Shown: positions 34,614 through 44,483, counted from the stretch's first letter. The stretch is DNA of 64,000 bases from Paenibacillus sp. DMB5 (GCF_001517085.1 NZ_LRAC01000133.1:22811-86810), one strand, 5' to 3'. Program-made: numbers and translations. The notes: generated by a model not told the origin, from the letters alone.

Positions 34614-35366
34614 CTATTCTACAGTTACACCTAATATATATTTCTCAATCACCTCAGCGATGCCGTCCTCGTTATTTGAGGCAACGACCGCATCCGCTTC
34701 CTGCTGTACCGTCTCTTGGGCATTGCCCATTGCAACGCCCAGACCTGCAGCCTGAATCGCGGCCAGGTCATTCAGGCTGTCGCCCACAGCCACCACTTGG
34801 GACATCTCGATACCCAGCAGCTTGCAGACCTCGCCGATTCCGTAAGCCTTGTTCACGCCGAGCGGGTTAATCTCCAGGTTAGTCGGGGTCGAGTTGGTAA
34901 TCTCCAGGCCGCCCAAATCCTGAAGCTGCATCAGCAGCTTATGGCGGATGTCGTCGTCCTCTGTGGAGTAGCCGAATTTAAGCCACTCCCTGCCCATAAT
35001 GTCACCGTCCCAGTTATTGCGGTTGTAAACCTGCTCTGTGGAATAAGCCCAGAACCAGATGCCGTATTCTTCAGCAATCTCGTACAGCTGCTGAATCAGC
35101 GCCGGGTCCATCAGCGAGCGGCGGTACAGCTCATACGGCTCGCGCCAGAGTTCACTTCCGTTCACAGTAATCATCGGTGTCTTGAGTCCAAGCTGCTCTG
35201 CGTAAGGCATAGCACTCCGGAACGCCCGTCCTGTGGACAGGCAGACATGAACGCCGGCATCGACCGCTTTTTGAATCCATTCTACTGTCTTCGGGGTAAT
35301 CTGTTGTTCATCATTCAGCAGGGTTCCATCCATATCCAGTGCAAGCAGGCGGTATTTGGCAGTCAT
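34614..35366 (-). CDS. Cof-type HAD-IIB phosphatase
   Basis: A 250-residue HAD hydrolase, probably acting on sugar phosphates or nucleotides. Motif I LLALDMDGTLLND at the N-terminus, motif II LSTGR, motif IV VAVGDSLNDLAAI near the C-terminus, and a IIB cap between. The conserved Lys appears in GVNKAYGI. The start at 35366 follows GGAGGGGTGGCA; a GTG two codons upstream overlaps this site. Substrate not predictable. It sits between repeat array 2 and the penicillin-binding protein gene. Confidence 0.88.
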   Translation of the reverse strand: MTAKYRLLALDMDGTLLNDEQQITPKTVEWIQKAVDAGVHVCLSTGRAFRSAMPYAEQLGLKTPMITVNGSELWREPYELYRRSLMDPALIQQLYEIAEEYGIWFWAYSTEQVYNRNNWDGDIMGREWLKFGYSTEDDDIRHKLLMQLQDLGGLEITNSTPTNLEINPLGVNKAYGIGEVCKLLGIEMSQVVAVGDSLNDLAAIQAAGLGVAMGNAQETVQQEADAVVASNNEDGIAEVIEKYILGVTVE

Positions 35367-35421
35367 TGCCACCCCTCCATTTCTTGTATGCCCCTCATCA
35401 TGAAGGGCTGATTAATATTGC

Positions 35422-37550
35422 CTAGTTCGTTGAATCCGCCGTATCTGTATCAGCTGCAGCATCCGTTCCACCGGTTGCAGCTGCATCACTATCCGCAGAT
35501 TTCAGTGTCTTTTTCGGAATGCCGTCAAGGCCGTATTCCCAGTCATACGCATCAAAAATCTTACGGGCTACCGGAGCAGCACTGTTGGAGCCGAATCCAC
35601 CCTCCGGAATTACCACAGCAACAGCCAGTTTTGGATTTTCCCGCGGGGCAAAAGCAATAAACACCCCGTTGTCCCGGTTCGTATTCGTTCTGTCTGTCTG
35701 CTGCGAGGTTCCTGTCTTACGGGCAAAATCGTAAGGGAAATCGGAGAACGCTGAAACCTCACTGTTCATCCCCTTTTTAATTTCCCTCCAAAAGGACTTG
35801 TCAAAGGTTGTAACCTCATCTAATACTTCACGTTGGAATTCCTTAACGGTATTCCCTTCAGAATCGGTGATCTTGCTGACCAGCTGCGGCTTGATCCGCA
35901 CGCCTTCATTAGCAAGTGTAGATGCGTATTGGGCAAGCTGGAGCACAGTGTAACGTCCCTGCTGCCCGAAGGAAGCATAGACCAAGGCAGCCTGCGCACT
36001 TCCCGCCGCCTCAGTATCGGTATAGTTGATCTGTCCCAGGAACTCCCGCGGAAGTCCGCTCTGTGTCGAAACGCCCAGACCGAATTCCTTCATATATTTA
36101 TCCCACACATCGATCCCGCCGCTCTGATACTTTTCCCACAGCTTCTCGCCGACCATATCGACCATAAAAGCATTCGATGATTTCTCAATTGCTCTGGCCG
36201 GGTCCATAGTACCATATACGTGACCGGAAGCGTTGCGTACGGAGGCATTGTCATTTTTACCGAAATAGGCAATCCCTTTGTCCTGATAAATGGTAGAAGT
36301 CGTAAAAAAGCCTTCATTCAGTCCGATGAGCACACTCAGCGGTTTAATGGTGGAGCCCAGCAGCACCGTAGAACCAAACTCATGGCCTGACATGCCCGAG
36401 GAGTATGGTGTAATGGTCCCGTTCTGATAGTTACCCATAATTTCATTCCATACTTCGGTATCCATCTTCTCGGCCGTCCATACATTCGTATCATAGTCCG
36501 GCATGCTCGCCATCGCAACGATATTTCCGGTATCAACCTCCATCGCCACCGCGTAGCCGGTCAGTGCATCGGGATGTGTCTTGCCCTGTACGGAGTGGGT
36601 ATGCAGCCATTTGATCTGGTCGGTGATCGCCTGCTCCGTCTTCATTTGAATTGATTTATTGATGGTTGTCCAGACGTCATTGCCTTTGACGGGAGGCACA
36701 ACCTCTTCAACCTTTTCAGCCATATTCTGCGGATTGACCGAGATGACCTGATATCCGTTTTTGCCGCGCAGCTCGCGCTGATACTGCAGCTCAAGCCCGT
36801 CAAATCCGACAAATTCATCGTCTTTATAGCTCAGGCCCGGATCGGCATCTATTTTTTTCATCGCGGCCTGAATATTTTTGTAAATATCCAGACTGCTGGA
36901 GGATTTGAACGGCTTGATGTAACCGATCGTCTGTACGGCTACTGTGTCTTTGTCATAATGCCGGCTGCTCTCCTCGACAATCTCCAGACCCGGATATTCA
37001 TTCTTGTGCTCCATAAAGTAGGCCACTTCCTGCGAAGTCAGCCCTGCCTTGATTCTGCGGGCCATGAATCCGGAGTATTTCTTGAAATATAAGTCCAGTG
37101 AAGCGATGACATCCTCTTGCGTAAGCTGCGGTCCGGCGGGGTCACCATATTTATTGAAATCCTCAACCAGCCGCGCCGCAAGTTCTTCGGCTTTGGCCTC
37201 GGCCTCCGGGGTCAGCGTGGTTTTTCCAGTCGCCTTATCCGTGGTTTTGGCAGTGTATTCTTTAGTAAGCGTAATATATAACGACTGTACAGACGTTGAA
37301 TAAGCAAGCTCCTCGCCCCCGGCTGCCCGGATTACGCCGCGGATCGCCGCCAGCGGCACATTTTTGGTATCGCGGCTGGTTTCCACTTCGGTGAGAGTAG
37401 GCCCTTCAACAAACTGTAAAACGGCAAGACGGATGATAATGACGCAGAAAATAACGAACGTGCTGAAAAAAACACGTTAATCCGTAGGCCGAGCGAGCTC
37501 TTCGCAGTATTTTCATCCGGCGGGGTGGCCTGCTTACGGAAAAAACTCAC
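35422..37550 (-). pseudogene. Class B penicillin-binding protein (PBP2-like transpeptidase), frameshifted near the N-terminus
   Basis: A membrane-anchored transpeptidase for peptidoglycan cross-linking. The short first frame (from GTG at 37550, after AAAGGAGTG) gives the cytoplasmic tail and the beginning of the membrane anchor, LGLRINVFFS. It is then offset by one base at the A run 37466-37472, which would restore FSTFVIFCVIII. The main frame continues with the dimerisation domain and the transpeptidase motifs SxxK (GSTIKPLS), SxN (SSN) and KTG (RKTGTSQQ). It ends with an Ala/Asp/Thr-rich tail. Rejoined length about 709. The shift lies in a seven-base homopolymer, so a sequencing error is likely. 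Confidence 0.88.
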
Positions 37551-37646
37551 AGTTTTTCACTCCTTTACATCTTAAATAAACCTTGCCACAGTACAACAGC
37601 ACTTCCCCCGAATTGTACCATATAACAAGGTCTGACTTCCTCTTTG

Positions 37647-38798
37647 TCACAGTACGTCCTCTTTAATATGCGTTTCTCCGAAATCCTTGGTGTTGAACCA
37701 GTCTCCGCTTGAGGCCCAGGTGGAGTCGAGCGGAATCCAAGCTTCCCTGGCAGGGATATAGACCTCATTCCAGGCATGAGCTCCGTACCCTCCTTGTCCG
37801 TCATAGCCCCGGCCGGTAACTACACGCACCTGAAGCCCCTGGGAACGGCCCATAACGGCATACAGGCGGGCATAGTCAATACAGACGCCGAGCCGTGTAC
37901 CGAATGTGTCCTGCGGCGTCTGCTCGTGCCAGATCCCGTTCTGTTCATAATTATCCGCCTTGGCATAATCATAGGCGATCCGCGAACCAATCCAGTCATA
38001 CAGCAGCCTGGCCTTTTCCTCGGGATCAGAGGCTTGTCCGGCAATATCTGCCGCTGCCTCCCCGATGTCCGGCGAGATGTCATGATCAATCACCTCATAT
38101 TTGCGGCGGAGGATATCATTCATCTCAGCCGCTACCGCCTTGGTCAGTACAGGCAGTCTGCTCCGCACATTCTCACCGGCAATCGGTTCAAATACCGCCG
38201 CCGCGCTCTGGCTATAGATAGGAGAGGACTCAACATAACGGCTAAAGCTGCTGTCGGGGTTCAGCCCGACTCCCAGATAAAGGACGAAGACCAGCAGAAG
38301 ACCGCGCACCAGACCTACGGCTAGGCCGACAGCCGCACCGCTTAGCCTGCTGAACTGGGTAATCTTCCGGTCACGCGGCCGCTCCTTCCGCCCTGGAAGA
38401 CGGAAGGGCAGAAACAGGAACAGCAGGCCAAGCAGCGGGCGGATCAGACTGTAGCCTATCAGCAGCAACAGGAAAAACCGCACCAATGGTGAACCCTCCA
38501 GCACTGAGACAGCAGTATAATAGAGCTGCTGCCAACCGCTGAGCCTGCTGTCCGGCAGCACGCCCGATGCAGCCCATGCCTGGACTACGGGAGAAAAATA
38601 CAGCGCTGCCGGAACGGCAATGACAAGCGCTGCCGCAGTCAGTAGCCCCGTGCCCAGCAGGCCGAACAGCCCGCCCGCCGCCCGGCTGAAGCCGCGCACC
38701 CAGCCCTGAAGGACGGAGAAAAGTACAACCAGCAGCAGCAGGATTGAGATCAGGTTCGCTTCTGTTAAGCTTGCTATCCAGCTGTCGAGCATTTCCAT
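37647..38798 (-). CDS. Membrane protein with C-terminal transglutaminase-like domain
   Basis: A 383-residue protein. The first 190 residues hold about five hydrophobic segments in a CvpA/colicin-V-production-like arrangement (an early SVLQGWVRGFSRAAGGLFGLLG stretch). After an extracytoplasmic linker, a transglutaminase-like fold follows with the Cys-His-Asp triad in GVCIDYARLY, GAHAWNEVY and IPLDSTWA. Such domains act as cysteine proteases, transglutaminases or peptidoglycan-related enzymes. It lies directly downstream of the small membrane gene at 38810, eleven bases apart. The neighbour 97 bases further downstream is the penicillin-binding protein gene, so a cell-wall role is plausible but unproven. 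Confidence 0.82.
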   Translation of the reverse strand: MEMLDSWIASLTEANLISILLLLVVLFSVLQGWVRGFSRAAGGLFGLLGTGLLTAAALVIAVPAALYFSPVVQAWAASGVLPDSRLSGWQQLYYTAVSVLEGSPLVRFFLLLLIGYSLIRPLLGLLFLFLPFRLPGRKERPRDRKITQFSRLSGAAVGLAVGLVRGLLLVFVLYLGVGLNPDSSFSRYVESSPIYSQSAAAVFEPIAGENVRSRLPVLTKAVAAEMNDILRRKYEVIDHDISPDIGEAAADIAGQASDPEEKARLLYDWIGSRIAYDYAKADNYEQNGIWHEQTPQDTFGTRLGVCIDYARLYAVMGRSQGLQVRVVTGRGYDGQGGYGAHAWNEVYIPAREAWIPLDSTWASSGDWFNTKDFGETHIKEDVL

Positions 38799-38809
38799 CC
38801 TCCTCGATG

Positions 38810-39250
38810 CTAATTTCCGTTCTTCCGAGCTTCTTCAATAAAGGTCTTGGTCGTATCCGTTATGCTCCACTTTCCAAGACTGACACCCCGGAAAGTGACT
38901 TCAACCTTATCCTCGCCAGCCGTGCCCTTCACCTCAAGATTCGGCGTTGTAATCGTGAAGGTGCCGTCCCCGCCCGAGGTATATTTCGCCTCCTTGGCTT
39001 CGCTCAGCATCACTTCCTGCGCTTCACTCTTCAGCGTGCTTACCGTACTGTCCGCCACCTTGTTTACGGCATCACCGATTTGTTCCATCGTAACCCCGCT
39101 GTAAATGAACAGGCCGGCGACAATAACGATGACGATTGCCCATTTCAGCATCGTTTTGACCAGATTGATTACGGCAAACAGAATAACAAGTGCTATAACA
39201 ATAACCAGCCAATTCTCTCTGATAAATTGTGACCATACTGCCGGATCCAT
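38810..39250 (-). CDS. Hypothetical membrane-anchored protein
   Basis: A 146-residue protein with two adjacent hydrophobic segments at about residues 14-45 (NWLVIVIALVILFAVINLV, then WAIVIVIVAGLFIYSG). An extracytoplasmic beta-rich C-terminal part ends KWSITDTTKTFIEEARKNGN. I do not recognise a family. The Met at 39250 is chosen; AGGGGTG lies 11 bases before it, and a GTG or TTG slightly upstream is possible. It precedes the transglutaminase-like membrane gene and is probably cotranscribed with it. Confidence 0.6.
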   Translation of the reverse strand: MDPAVWSQFIRENWLVIVIALVILFAVINLVKTMLKWAIVIVIVAGLFIYSGVTMEQIGDAVNKVADSTVSTLKSEAQEVMLSEAKEAKYTSGGDGTFTITTPNLEVKGTAGEDKVEVTFRGVSLGKWSITDTTKTFIEEARKNGN

Positions 39251-39496
39251 CAATTTCACAACACCCCTATCAAAAATTTCATATTCATTATTATACATGA
39301 ATGCCCCATATAATTCATGATTGCCTGCCGGTATGCAGGTTAGACGAATAAAATGGTATAAGCCCCCTGATGCACACGTAAAGTACAAGTAGGCTATACT
39401 GCAAGCTGCCGCCTGCTGTCGTCCGATTTCCGCTGTTAAAAAGAAAACCGGCATAGCCTTCCGGGCTCATGACCGGCCCTACCGGAGGTGTAGACC

Positions 39497-40675
39497 TTGA
39501 AAACCGCACTGTGGCTGTATCTGTTTCTGTTTCTGGCCTTCTTTGACCTGCATGCCCAGTATCCGATTCTGACCCCGTTCGCCATGTCACTCGGTGCGGG
39601 TCCTGCCTTCATCGGCTGGATGATGGGCATGTATTCACTGACCCATCTGCCAGGCAATCTGCTGGCAGGCGTACTTGTCGACAAGAACGGCAGCCGGCGC
39701 TACATTGTCTTCAGCCTCGTAGCAGCCGGCGCACTGCTGCTGCTGCAGGCTTACGCCCAGCTTCCCTGGCACCTGCTCGTGCTGCGGGCGGCCAGCGGCT
39801 TTGCGCTGGCCTTTCTCTCCCCCGCCTGCATGACACTGCTGGCTTCGCTGTCGGATGATTCGGCGACGCAGGGTAAATACATGTCCGGTCACGGCATTGT
39901 CCATACCCTCGCCTCCGTGGTTTCTCCCGCAGCCGGTGCCTATATTGTGCACCGGGCCGGCTATTCCGGCACCTTCAGCACACTGGGCTGGCTGCTGATT
40001 GCCACCGGAATCATGGCTCTGGTCAGTGTGCCGAAGCATTCGCCTGCGCGTGTCCGCGCCGGTGTGCCGAAGACCATGACTGCTCCGGCCGAACCCTCCC
40101 TTGCCGTCCGCAAGGAAGCAAGAACCAGCCGGCGCTATTACCTGCTGCCTTTCTTTATCTCCTGCTCGCAGGGTGTCCTGTTCTTCGAGCTGCCGCTGTC
40201 GCAGGGGCAGGACGGTATGGTCTCCACTGGAGTCCTTCTCTCGCTGATGAGCCTTGGGGCGCTGGCCACACTAAGCCTGATGTTCCTTAACCGCCTGTCA
40301 CCGGGCATCCGCATTGCCGCAGCCTTGCTGGCAATGGCGCTCTGCTTCTTTACCCTTGCCGCATTTACAGGTATTCCTGCAGGCGCAGTCCTGTTCCTGC
40401 TCGGAGCCGCCAAAGGCGTGCTGTTCCCGGCCATGGCCTCCCTCTTCATCAGTCTGGGCAACGGCGGCCATCTGGGCCGCACCTTCTCGCTGCAGTCGAT
40501 TGCCATGTCGCTTGGCGCTTTTGCCGGCCCGGTTGCCGCCGGACAGCTTCGCGGATATGTCTCTCCTTATTTCATTGCCTTTGTGCTGCTGATGACCGCA
40601 ATCCTGCTGCTCCCGCCAAAAGGGGACAGCCTGCGATCCGCATACCATCCAGGCTTAAACAGTCCAGCAGCTTAA
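39497..40675 (+). CDS. MFS transporter
   Basis: A 392-residue major facilitator with 12 hydrophobic segments. The loop between helices 2 and 3 carries GVLVDKNGSRR, the A-motif of the family; helix 4 to 5 reads ASGFALAFLSPACMTLLASL. The TTG start at 39497 follows GGAGGTGTAGACC. Drug or sugar efflux are both possible; the sequence does not show the substrate. Single-gene unit, with a hairpin terminator about 95 bases downstream. Confidence 0.88.
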   Translation: MKTALWLYLFLFLAFFDLHAQYPILTPFAMSLGAGPAFIGWMMGMYSLTHLPGNLLAGVLVDKNGSRRYIVFSLVAAGALLLLQAYAQLPWHLLVLRAASGFALAFLSPACMTLLASLSDDSATQGKYMSGHGIVHTLASVVSPAAGAYIVHRAGYSGTFSTLGWLLIATGIMALVSVPKHSPARVRAGVPKTMTAPAEPSLAVRKEARTSRRYYLLPFFISCSQGVLFFELPLSQGQDGMVSTGVLLSLMSLGALATLSLMFLNRLSPGIRIAAALLAMALCFFTLAAFTGIPAGAVLFLLGAAKGVLFPAMASLFISLGNGGHLGRTFSLQSIAMSLGAFAGPVAAGQLRGYVSPYFIAFVLLMTAILLLPPKGDSLRSAYHPGLNSPAA

Positions 40676-40769
40676 AAACACCGCAGGGTGCAGCCTCACC
40701 TGAACACTCCGGCAGTGTAACAAAAGCCGCTAAAGTCCGAGCAATACTGCTGCTAAAATCAGTCATTTC

Positions 40770-40803
40770 ATCACCCGGCCGCCGCCGGGTGATCTTTCTT
40801 TTA
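40770..40803 (+). terminator. Terminator downstream of the MFS gene
   Basis: ATCACCCGGC and GCCGGGTGAT pair and are followed by CTTTCTTTT. The rest of the gap to 40959 shows only the leader of the toprim gene. Confidence 0.7.
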
Positions 40804-40959
40804 CGACATTTCCCGGGTAATGATTCTACTTCTGTCGTATATGGCTGTTAAAAATGGCGAAGCTTAGGTAAAATAACAGATAAGTACCTGCATTAATGTT
40901 TAATCCGCTTAAGCATCCAACTCTTTTCAGATCATTTCAGAGCCAGAGGTGACCCGCTT

Positions 40960-41316
40960 ATGTCCATAACGATCATTGTTGAAGGCAAAAACGACAAGAG
41001 CCGTCTGCGCCGCGTGCTTAGCCCCGAGGTCGACATTTTATGCACCTTTGGTACGCTTAATACGCTGAAGCTGGATTCACTGCGGCGTAAAATCGGGGAC
41101 GGCGAAGTATACCTATACATGGATAATGACAGCTCCGGCAAAAAAATCCGCGGCATTCTGCGCGATGCCTTTCCGGACGCCGTTCATATCTATACCCGCA
41201 GAGGTTATGCCGGTGTCGAGGGCACGCCGGATGAATACAGCATTACCCAGCTCGAAAAAGCGGGCCTTGAAGAGTTTATTATCTATCCGCAGCCGCTACC
41301 TTTTCTGGAGCGGTAA
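40960..41316 (+). CDS. Small toprim-domain protein (YusF-like)
   Basis: A 118-residue stand-alone toprim domain: IIVEGKNDKSRL with the metal/acid Glu at the start, and YLYMDNDSSGKKIR with the DxD signature. It is related to RNase M5 and DnaG-type toprims and resembles B. subtilis YusF. Such proteins are suspected nucleases, but activity is not established. GAGGTGA precedes the start. It ends in a strong bidirectional terminator that separates it from the convergent Sco gene. Confidence 0.8.
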   Translation: MSITIIVEGKNDKSRLRRVLSPEVDILCTFGTLNTLKLDSLRRKIGDGEVYLYMDNDSSGKKIRGILRDAFPDAVHIYTRRGYAGVEGTPDEYSITQLEKAGLEEFIIYPQPLPFLER

Positions 41317-41321
41317 TACAT

Positions 41322-41376
41322 GAAGAAGCCTTGTTCAGATCCGCAGACAGCAGCGGAACCGGACAAGGCTTCTTTT
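41322..41376. terminator. Bidirectional terminator
   Basis: GAAGAAGCCTTGTTC pairs with GGACAAGGCTTCTT and has an internal CCGC/GCGG pair, with T-rich tails on both sides. Confidence 0.85.
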
Positions 41377-41390
41377 GTGCAGAATACGTA

Positions 41391-42008
41391 TTATTCACGG
41401 GCCAGCTTCTTCAGGGAATCCGCAAGGAATTCAGGTGTTACATTCTCCGTATCCCCGGCATCGTAGAGGCCGCGGAGCTGATTGTTCCGGTCGACCAGGC
41501 CGATCAGATTGGCATGGGCAAAGTTATCCTTATTGTCTCCGTATATGAGAACCTTGAAGGAGTCTGCCGCCAGCTTGCGCACCTGCTCCTGATCCCCCCG
41601 CAGAAAATACCAGCCGTCATAATTTGCGTGAAAGCGGTCAGCGAACGTCCTGATGGCTTCGCGAGTATCTTTTTCCGGATCGAAGGAGATCGAGACAAAC
41701 GCTGTATCCTTACCGAAGCTGCCGTCCTTGACCAGCAAGTCCTGGGTTTCAGACAGCATATACGTGGTAATCGGACATACATCCGGACATTCTGTGAAAA
41801 AGAAATAGACCAGCCGGGCTTTCCCTTCCGTATCGGCCAGCGTAATCTGCTTACCGTCCACATTCTCCAGAGAGAAGTCCTGTACTTCCCCGATGACCGG
41901 CAGCTTGCTTTTGGCCAGGCCCATTGAGTTGACTGCCAGAAAAGCCGCCAGACACAGGGCAATCAGCAGCAGCAGCCAGGTCCATTTGTAGCGTTTCAAG
42001 GTTTGCAC
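41391..42008 (-). CDS. Sco family copper chaperone for cytochrome oxidase
   Basis: A 205-residue membrane-anchored thioredoxin-fold protein that helps insert copper into the CuA centre of cytochrome c oxidase. An N-terminal signal anchor (WTWLLLLIALCLAAFLAV), the copper/redox motif ECPDVCP (CxxxC) and the distal His in DNFAHANLIGLVD are present. The GTG start follows GGGGAG, 16 bases after ctaB, so it is cotranscribed with it. Together they assemble the aa3 oxidase. Confidence 0.92.
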   Translation of the reverse strand: MQTLKRYKWTWLLLLIALCLAAFLAVNSMGLAKSKLPVIGEVQDFSLENVDGKQITLADTEGKARLVYFFFTECPDVCPITTYMLSETQDLLVKDGSFGKDTAFVSISFDPEKDTREAIRTFADRFHANYDGWYFLRGDQEQVRKLAADSFKVLIYGDNKDNFAHANLIGLVDRNNQLRGLYDAGDTENVTPEFLADSLKKLARE

Positions 42009-42024
42009 AGGCTTCTCTCCCCTC

Positions 42025-42957
42025 TTAACCGTGGATTGTATTCAATACAAGCGCGATCAGACTGACAGTGAGGTAATTAATGGAGAAAAAGAAATTTTTC
42101 TTGGCCCAGGCATCATCATCCTTGGCCTTGAAGCCGATTATAGTCAGATAGAGCCAAGCTACAGACAAGCCGAGCGATATAACGAGATAGAAAATCCCTG
42201 CATAATCGTATGCATACATCAGCACCGGTACAGGCAGCAGCAGCGCCACGTAAGGGATCATCTGGAACTTGGTGCGCCGTACTCCCTTGACAACCGGGAG
42301 CAGCGGAAAGCCTGCGGCCCTGTACTCCTCTTTGCGGCGGATGCCCAGAGCCCAGAAATGGGGCGGCTGCCACAGGAAGAGCATGGCGAACAGCAGCCAG
42401 GCCCCAAGATCAACCGTACCTGTAACGGCAACATATCCGATAACCGGCGGCATTGCCCCGGAGATGGCGCCGACCGAAGTACTCCAGGTCGAAGTCCTTT
42501 TGAGCCAGAGTGTGTAGACGACTACATACACGAACATACCGACAATGCCGAACAATCCGGCCAAAACGCCGCAGAAGGCAAACAGTACAGCCAGACCGGC
42601 TATACCGAGCACGATGGCGTACATCAGCACTACGTTAGGCTTCAGCCTGCCGGTCGGCAGACCGCGCTCGCGTGTGCGTTCCATTTTCATATCCAGATCA
42701 CGGTCGAAATAGTTGTTGAATACACAGGCCGAGGCCATCACCAGCATGGTTCCCAGGAGGGTCAGGATTAATCTCCCGTACTGCACATCCCATCCGGAAG
42801 CCACCCAGTAGCCTGCAAAGGCAGCGATCAGGTTGGAACGGATAATGCCTGGCTTCGTTACTGTAATAAAATCACGCCAGCCGGCACCCTCCGGGGGTGA
42901 TTTGGCTTTTGCTGCTGCGGAATCGGTAGAAGCTTGATATCTCAATTGATTGTCCAC
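42025..42957 (-). CDS. ctaB: Protoheme IX farnesyltransferase CtaB (heme O synthase)
   Basis: A 310-residue UbiA-family prenyltransferase with eight to nine membrane helices that attaches farnesyl to heme B. Conserved aspartate-rich motif NNYFDRDLDMKMERTRERG and second-site motif around LWQPPHFWALGIRRKEEYRAAG. GTG at 42957 is chosen because AAGGAGG lies ten bases before it; the longer ATG frame would be in the leader. It feeds CtaA (30784) and is followed by the Sco gene. Confidence 0.94.
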   Translation of the reverse strand: MDNQLRYQASTDSAAAKAKSPPEGAGWRDFITVTKPGIIRSNLIAAFAGYWVASGWDVQYGRLILTLLGTMLVMASACVFNNYFDRDLDMKMERTRERGLPTGRLKPNVVLMYAIVLGIAGLAVLFAFCGVLAGLFGIVGMFVYVVVYTLWLKRTSTWSTSVGAISGAMPPVIGYVAVTGTVDLGAWLLFAMLFLWQPPHFWALGIRRKEEYRAAGFPLLPVVKGVRRTKFQMIPYVALLLPVPVLMYAYDYAGIFYLVISLGLSVAWLYLTIIGFKAKDDDAWAKKNFFFSINYLTVSLIALVLNTIHG

Positions 42958-43062
42958 GTGTGGCGTTCCTCCTTCTAAGGGACTTCTAAGCGTTCTATCG
43001 GAGCTTCCGATCATTTTACATCGTTCTCAATTGAGAAAAATATTCACTCCGCTGTTAACTTT

Positions 43063-43092
43063 ATCATATCAAACCGCAAAAGACTTTGACAA
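43063..43092 (-). promoter_or_regulatory. Predicted promoter of ctaB-sco
   Basis: On the minus strand TTGTCA (43087-43092) and TATGAT (43063-43068) with 18-base spacing, about 105 bases before the ctaB start. Confidence 0.5.
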
Positions 43093-43219
43093 TCATTGGC
43101 CTGGATGTTCATCAATTCGACAATTACGTGACTTTATTTATTTACCGTCCGTCTAAATAAGTCAGCTTAAAAATGGGTAGTTATTAATAGAGAACTTCCG
43201 TACAAAGGAGATCTGACCA

Positions 43220-44224
43220 ATGGATACAGCAACACATTTTGTAATGGGCCTAGGACTTGCCGGACTTTCTTTCGTTGATCCTGTCGTGGCCTCGCAGCCG
43301 TCCCTGGCAGGAGCTGTCATGATCGCCACTGTACTGGCTTCTCAAGCCCCGGATGCCGACACGGCGCTGCGCCTCAAGAATAATGCCGTGTATATCCGCA
43401 ACCACCGGGGGATTACCCATTCCCTGCCCTTTCTGCTCTTGTGGCCGGCTCTGATTACCATAGTCATCGGCCCGTTATTCGGCCTTACAGACCTGCAGGC
43501 ATTAAGTCATATCGCTCTCTGGAGCTTTATCGGTGTTGCCGTCCATGTCTTTTCGGATCTGTTCAACACCTACGGTACACAGGCCGCCCGGCCGTTCACC
43601 GAGAAGTGGATCGCCTGGAACATTATCCATATTTTTGATCCGTTTATCTTCGGCAGCCACGCAGCGGCGATTATACTCTGGATCAGCGGCATCGTACCTC
43701 CGGCTCCGCTGTTCACCATCCTGTATATCTGCGTAGCAGCTTACTACGTCTGGAGAACGGTTGTGCATGCCCGGATTACACACCATATCAAAAACAAGGA
43801 TATGCATCATGATCCGGGAGACCGCTACATTGTCATCCCTTCAATCTCGCCTACGCGCTGGAATGTGGTCAAAGCCAAGACAGACGGCAGTTATAATGTA
43901 GGCGTGCTAAACGGCGGAAGGCTGGAATGGTTCAAGCACGCTGTATGCTCCAACCATCCTGCGGTAGAGCACTCCAAGTCACATCCGGATGTTCAGGCCT
44001 TTCTGTATTTTACCTCCTATGCCGTGGCCGAAGTCGAGGAGCTTCCCTCCGGTTATATTGTACGCTGGGGAGATGTGCGTTATTTACACCGCAAGCAATT
44101 CCCTTTCGTGGCAGTGCTGGCTATGGACAGCGAATATCATGTGCTCAACACTTATGTCGGCTGGCTCAGCAGCGAAAAGCTGGATGAACGGTTCGCCATT
44201 GATCCAGGTTCGATGAAGCTCTAG
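43220..44224 (+). CDS. YdjM/YfhP-type membrane-bound metal-dependent hydrolase
   Basis: A 334-residue protein with four to five membrane segments in the N-terminal half and a soluble C-terminal half. The family (YdjM in E. coli, YfhP in B. subtilis) is identified by MDTATHF at the start and by HRGITHS and HVFSDLFNTYGTQA, whose His/Asp residues probably bind metal. Length matches YfhP. RBS AAAGGAGATCTGACC. The true reaction is unknown. A strong terminator follows at 44243. Confidence 0.82.
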   Translation: MDTATHFVMGLGLAGLSFVDPVVASQPSLAGAVMIATVLASQAPDADTALRLKNNAVYIRNHRGITHSLPFLLLWPALITIVIGPLFGLTDLQALSHIALWSFIGVAVHVFSDLFNTYGTQAARPFTEKWIAWNIIHIFDPFIFGSHAAAIILWISGIVPPAPLFTILYICVAAYYVWRTVVHARITHHIKNKDMHHDPGDRYIVIPSISPTRWNVVKAKTDGSYNVGVLNGGRLEWFKHAVCSNHPAVEHSKSHPDVQAFLYFTSYAVAEVEELPSGYIVRWGDVRYLHRKQFPFVAVLAMDSEYHVLNTYVGWLSSEKLDERFAIDPGSMKL

Positions 44225-44242
44225 CCTTTATGCCATCAGCAG

Positions 44243-44296
44243 CAACAGGCAGGACGGCAATTTCCCGCAGTCAGGGAATAACCGTCCTGCCTGTTT
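44243..44296 (+). terminator. Terminator of the yfhP-like gene
   Basis: AACAGGCAGGACGG pairs perfectly with CCGTCCTGCCTGTT, and an inner ATTTCCC/GGGAAT arm extends the stem. Confidence 0.85.
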
Positions 44297-44413
44297 GGCG
44301 TAAGCCCCAGGTATTCCCCCTCTTGACGCCCGCAGCCGCATGGGGCACAATCTCCATAAAGCGTTTTCAGTAGCAATTCTTCATCTTTGAAAATATTCCC
44401 TGCTTTTAGACAC

Positions 44414-44447
44414 AAAAAGTCCTGCACGGCTGAAGCCGGCAGGACTG
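44414..44447 (-). terminator. Probable terminator of trpS
   Basis: On the minus strand AGTCCTGCCGGC, TTCA, GCCG, T, GCAGGACT and then TTTTGTG. It is the first terminator-like hairpin downstream of trpS, beyond the convergent small gene. Confidence 0.7.
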
Positions 44448-44483
44448 ATTAACCCGCTATTACAGAAAGGAAGGCTGGCTGAT

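Noticed and set aside
44236..44427. Cysteine-rich 63-codon frame on the minus strand
   Set aside because: It starts inside the trpS terminator hairpin and spans the terminator of the upstream gene; no separate promoter or clear ribosome site.
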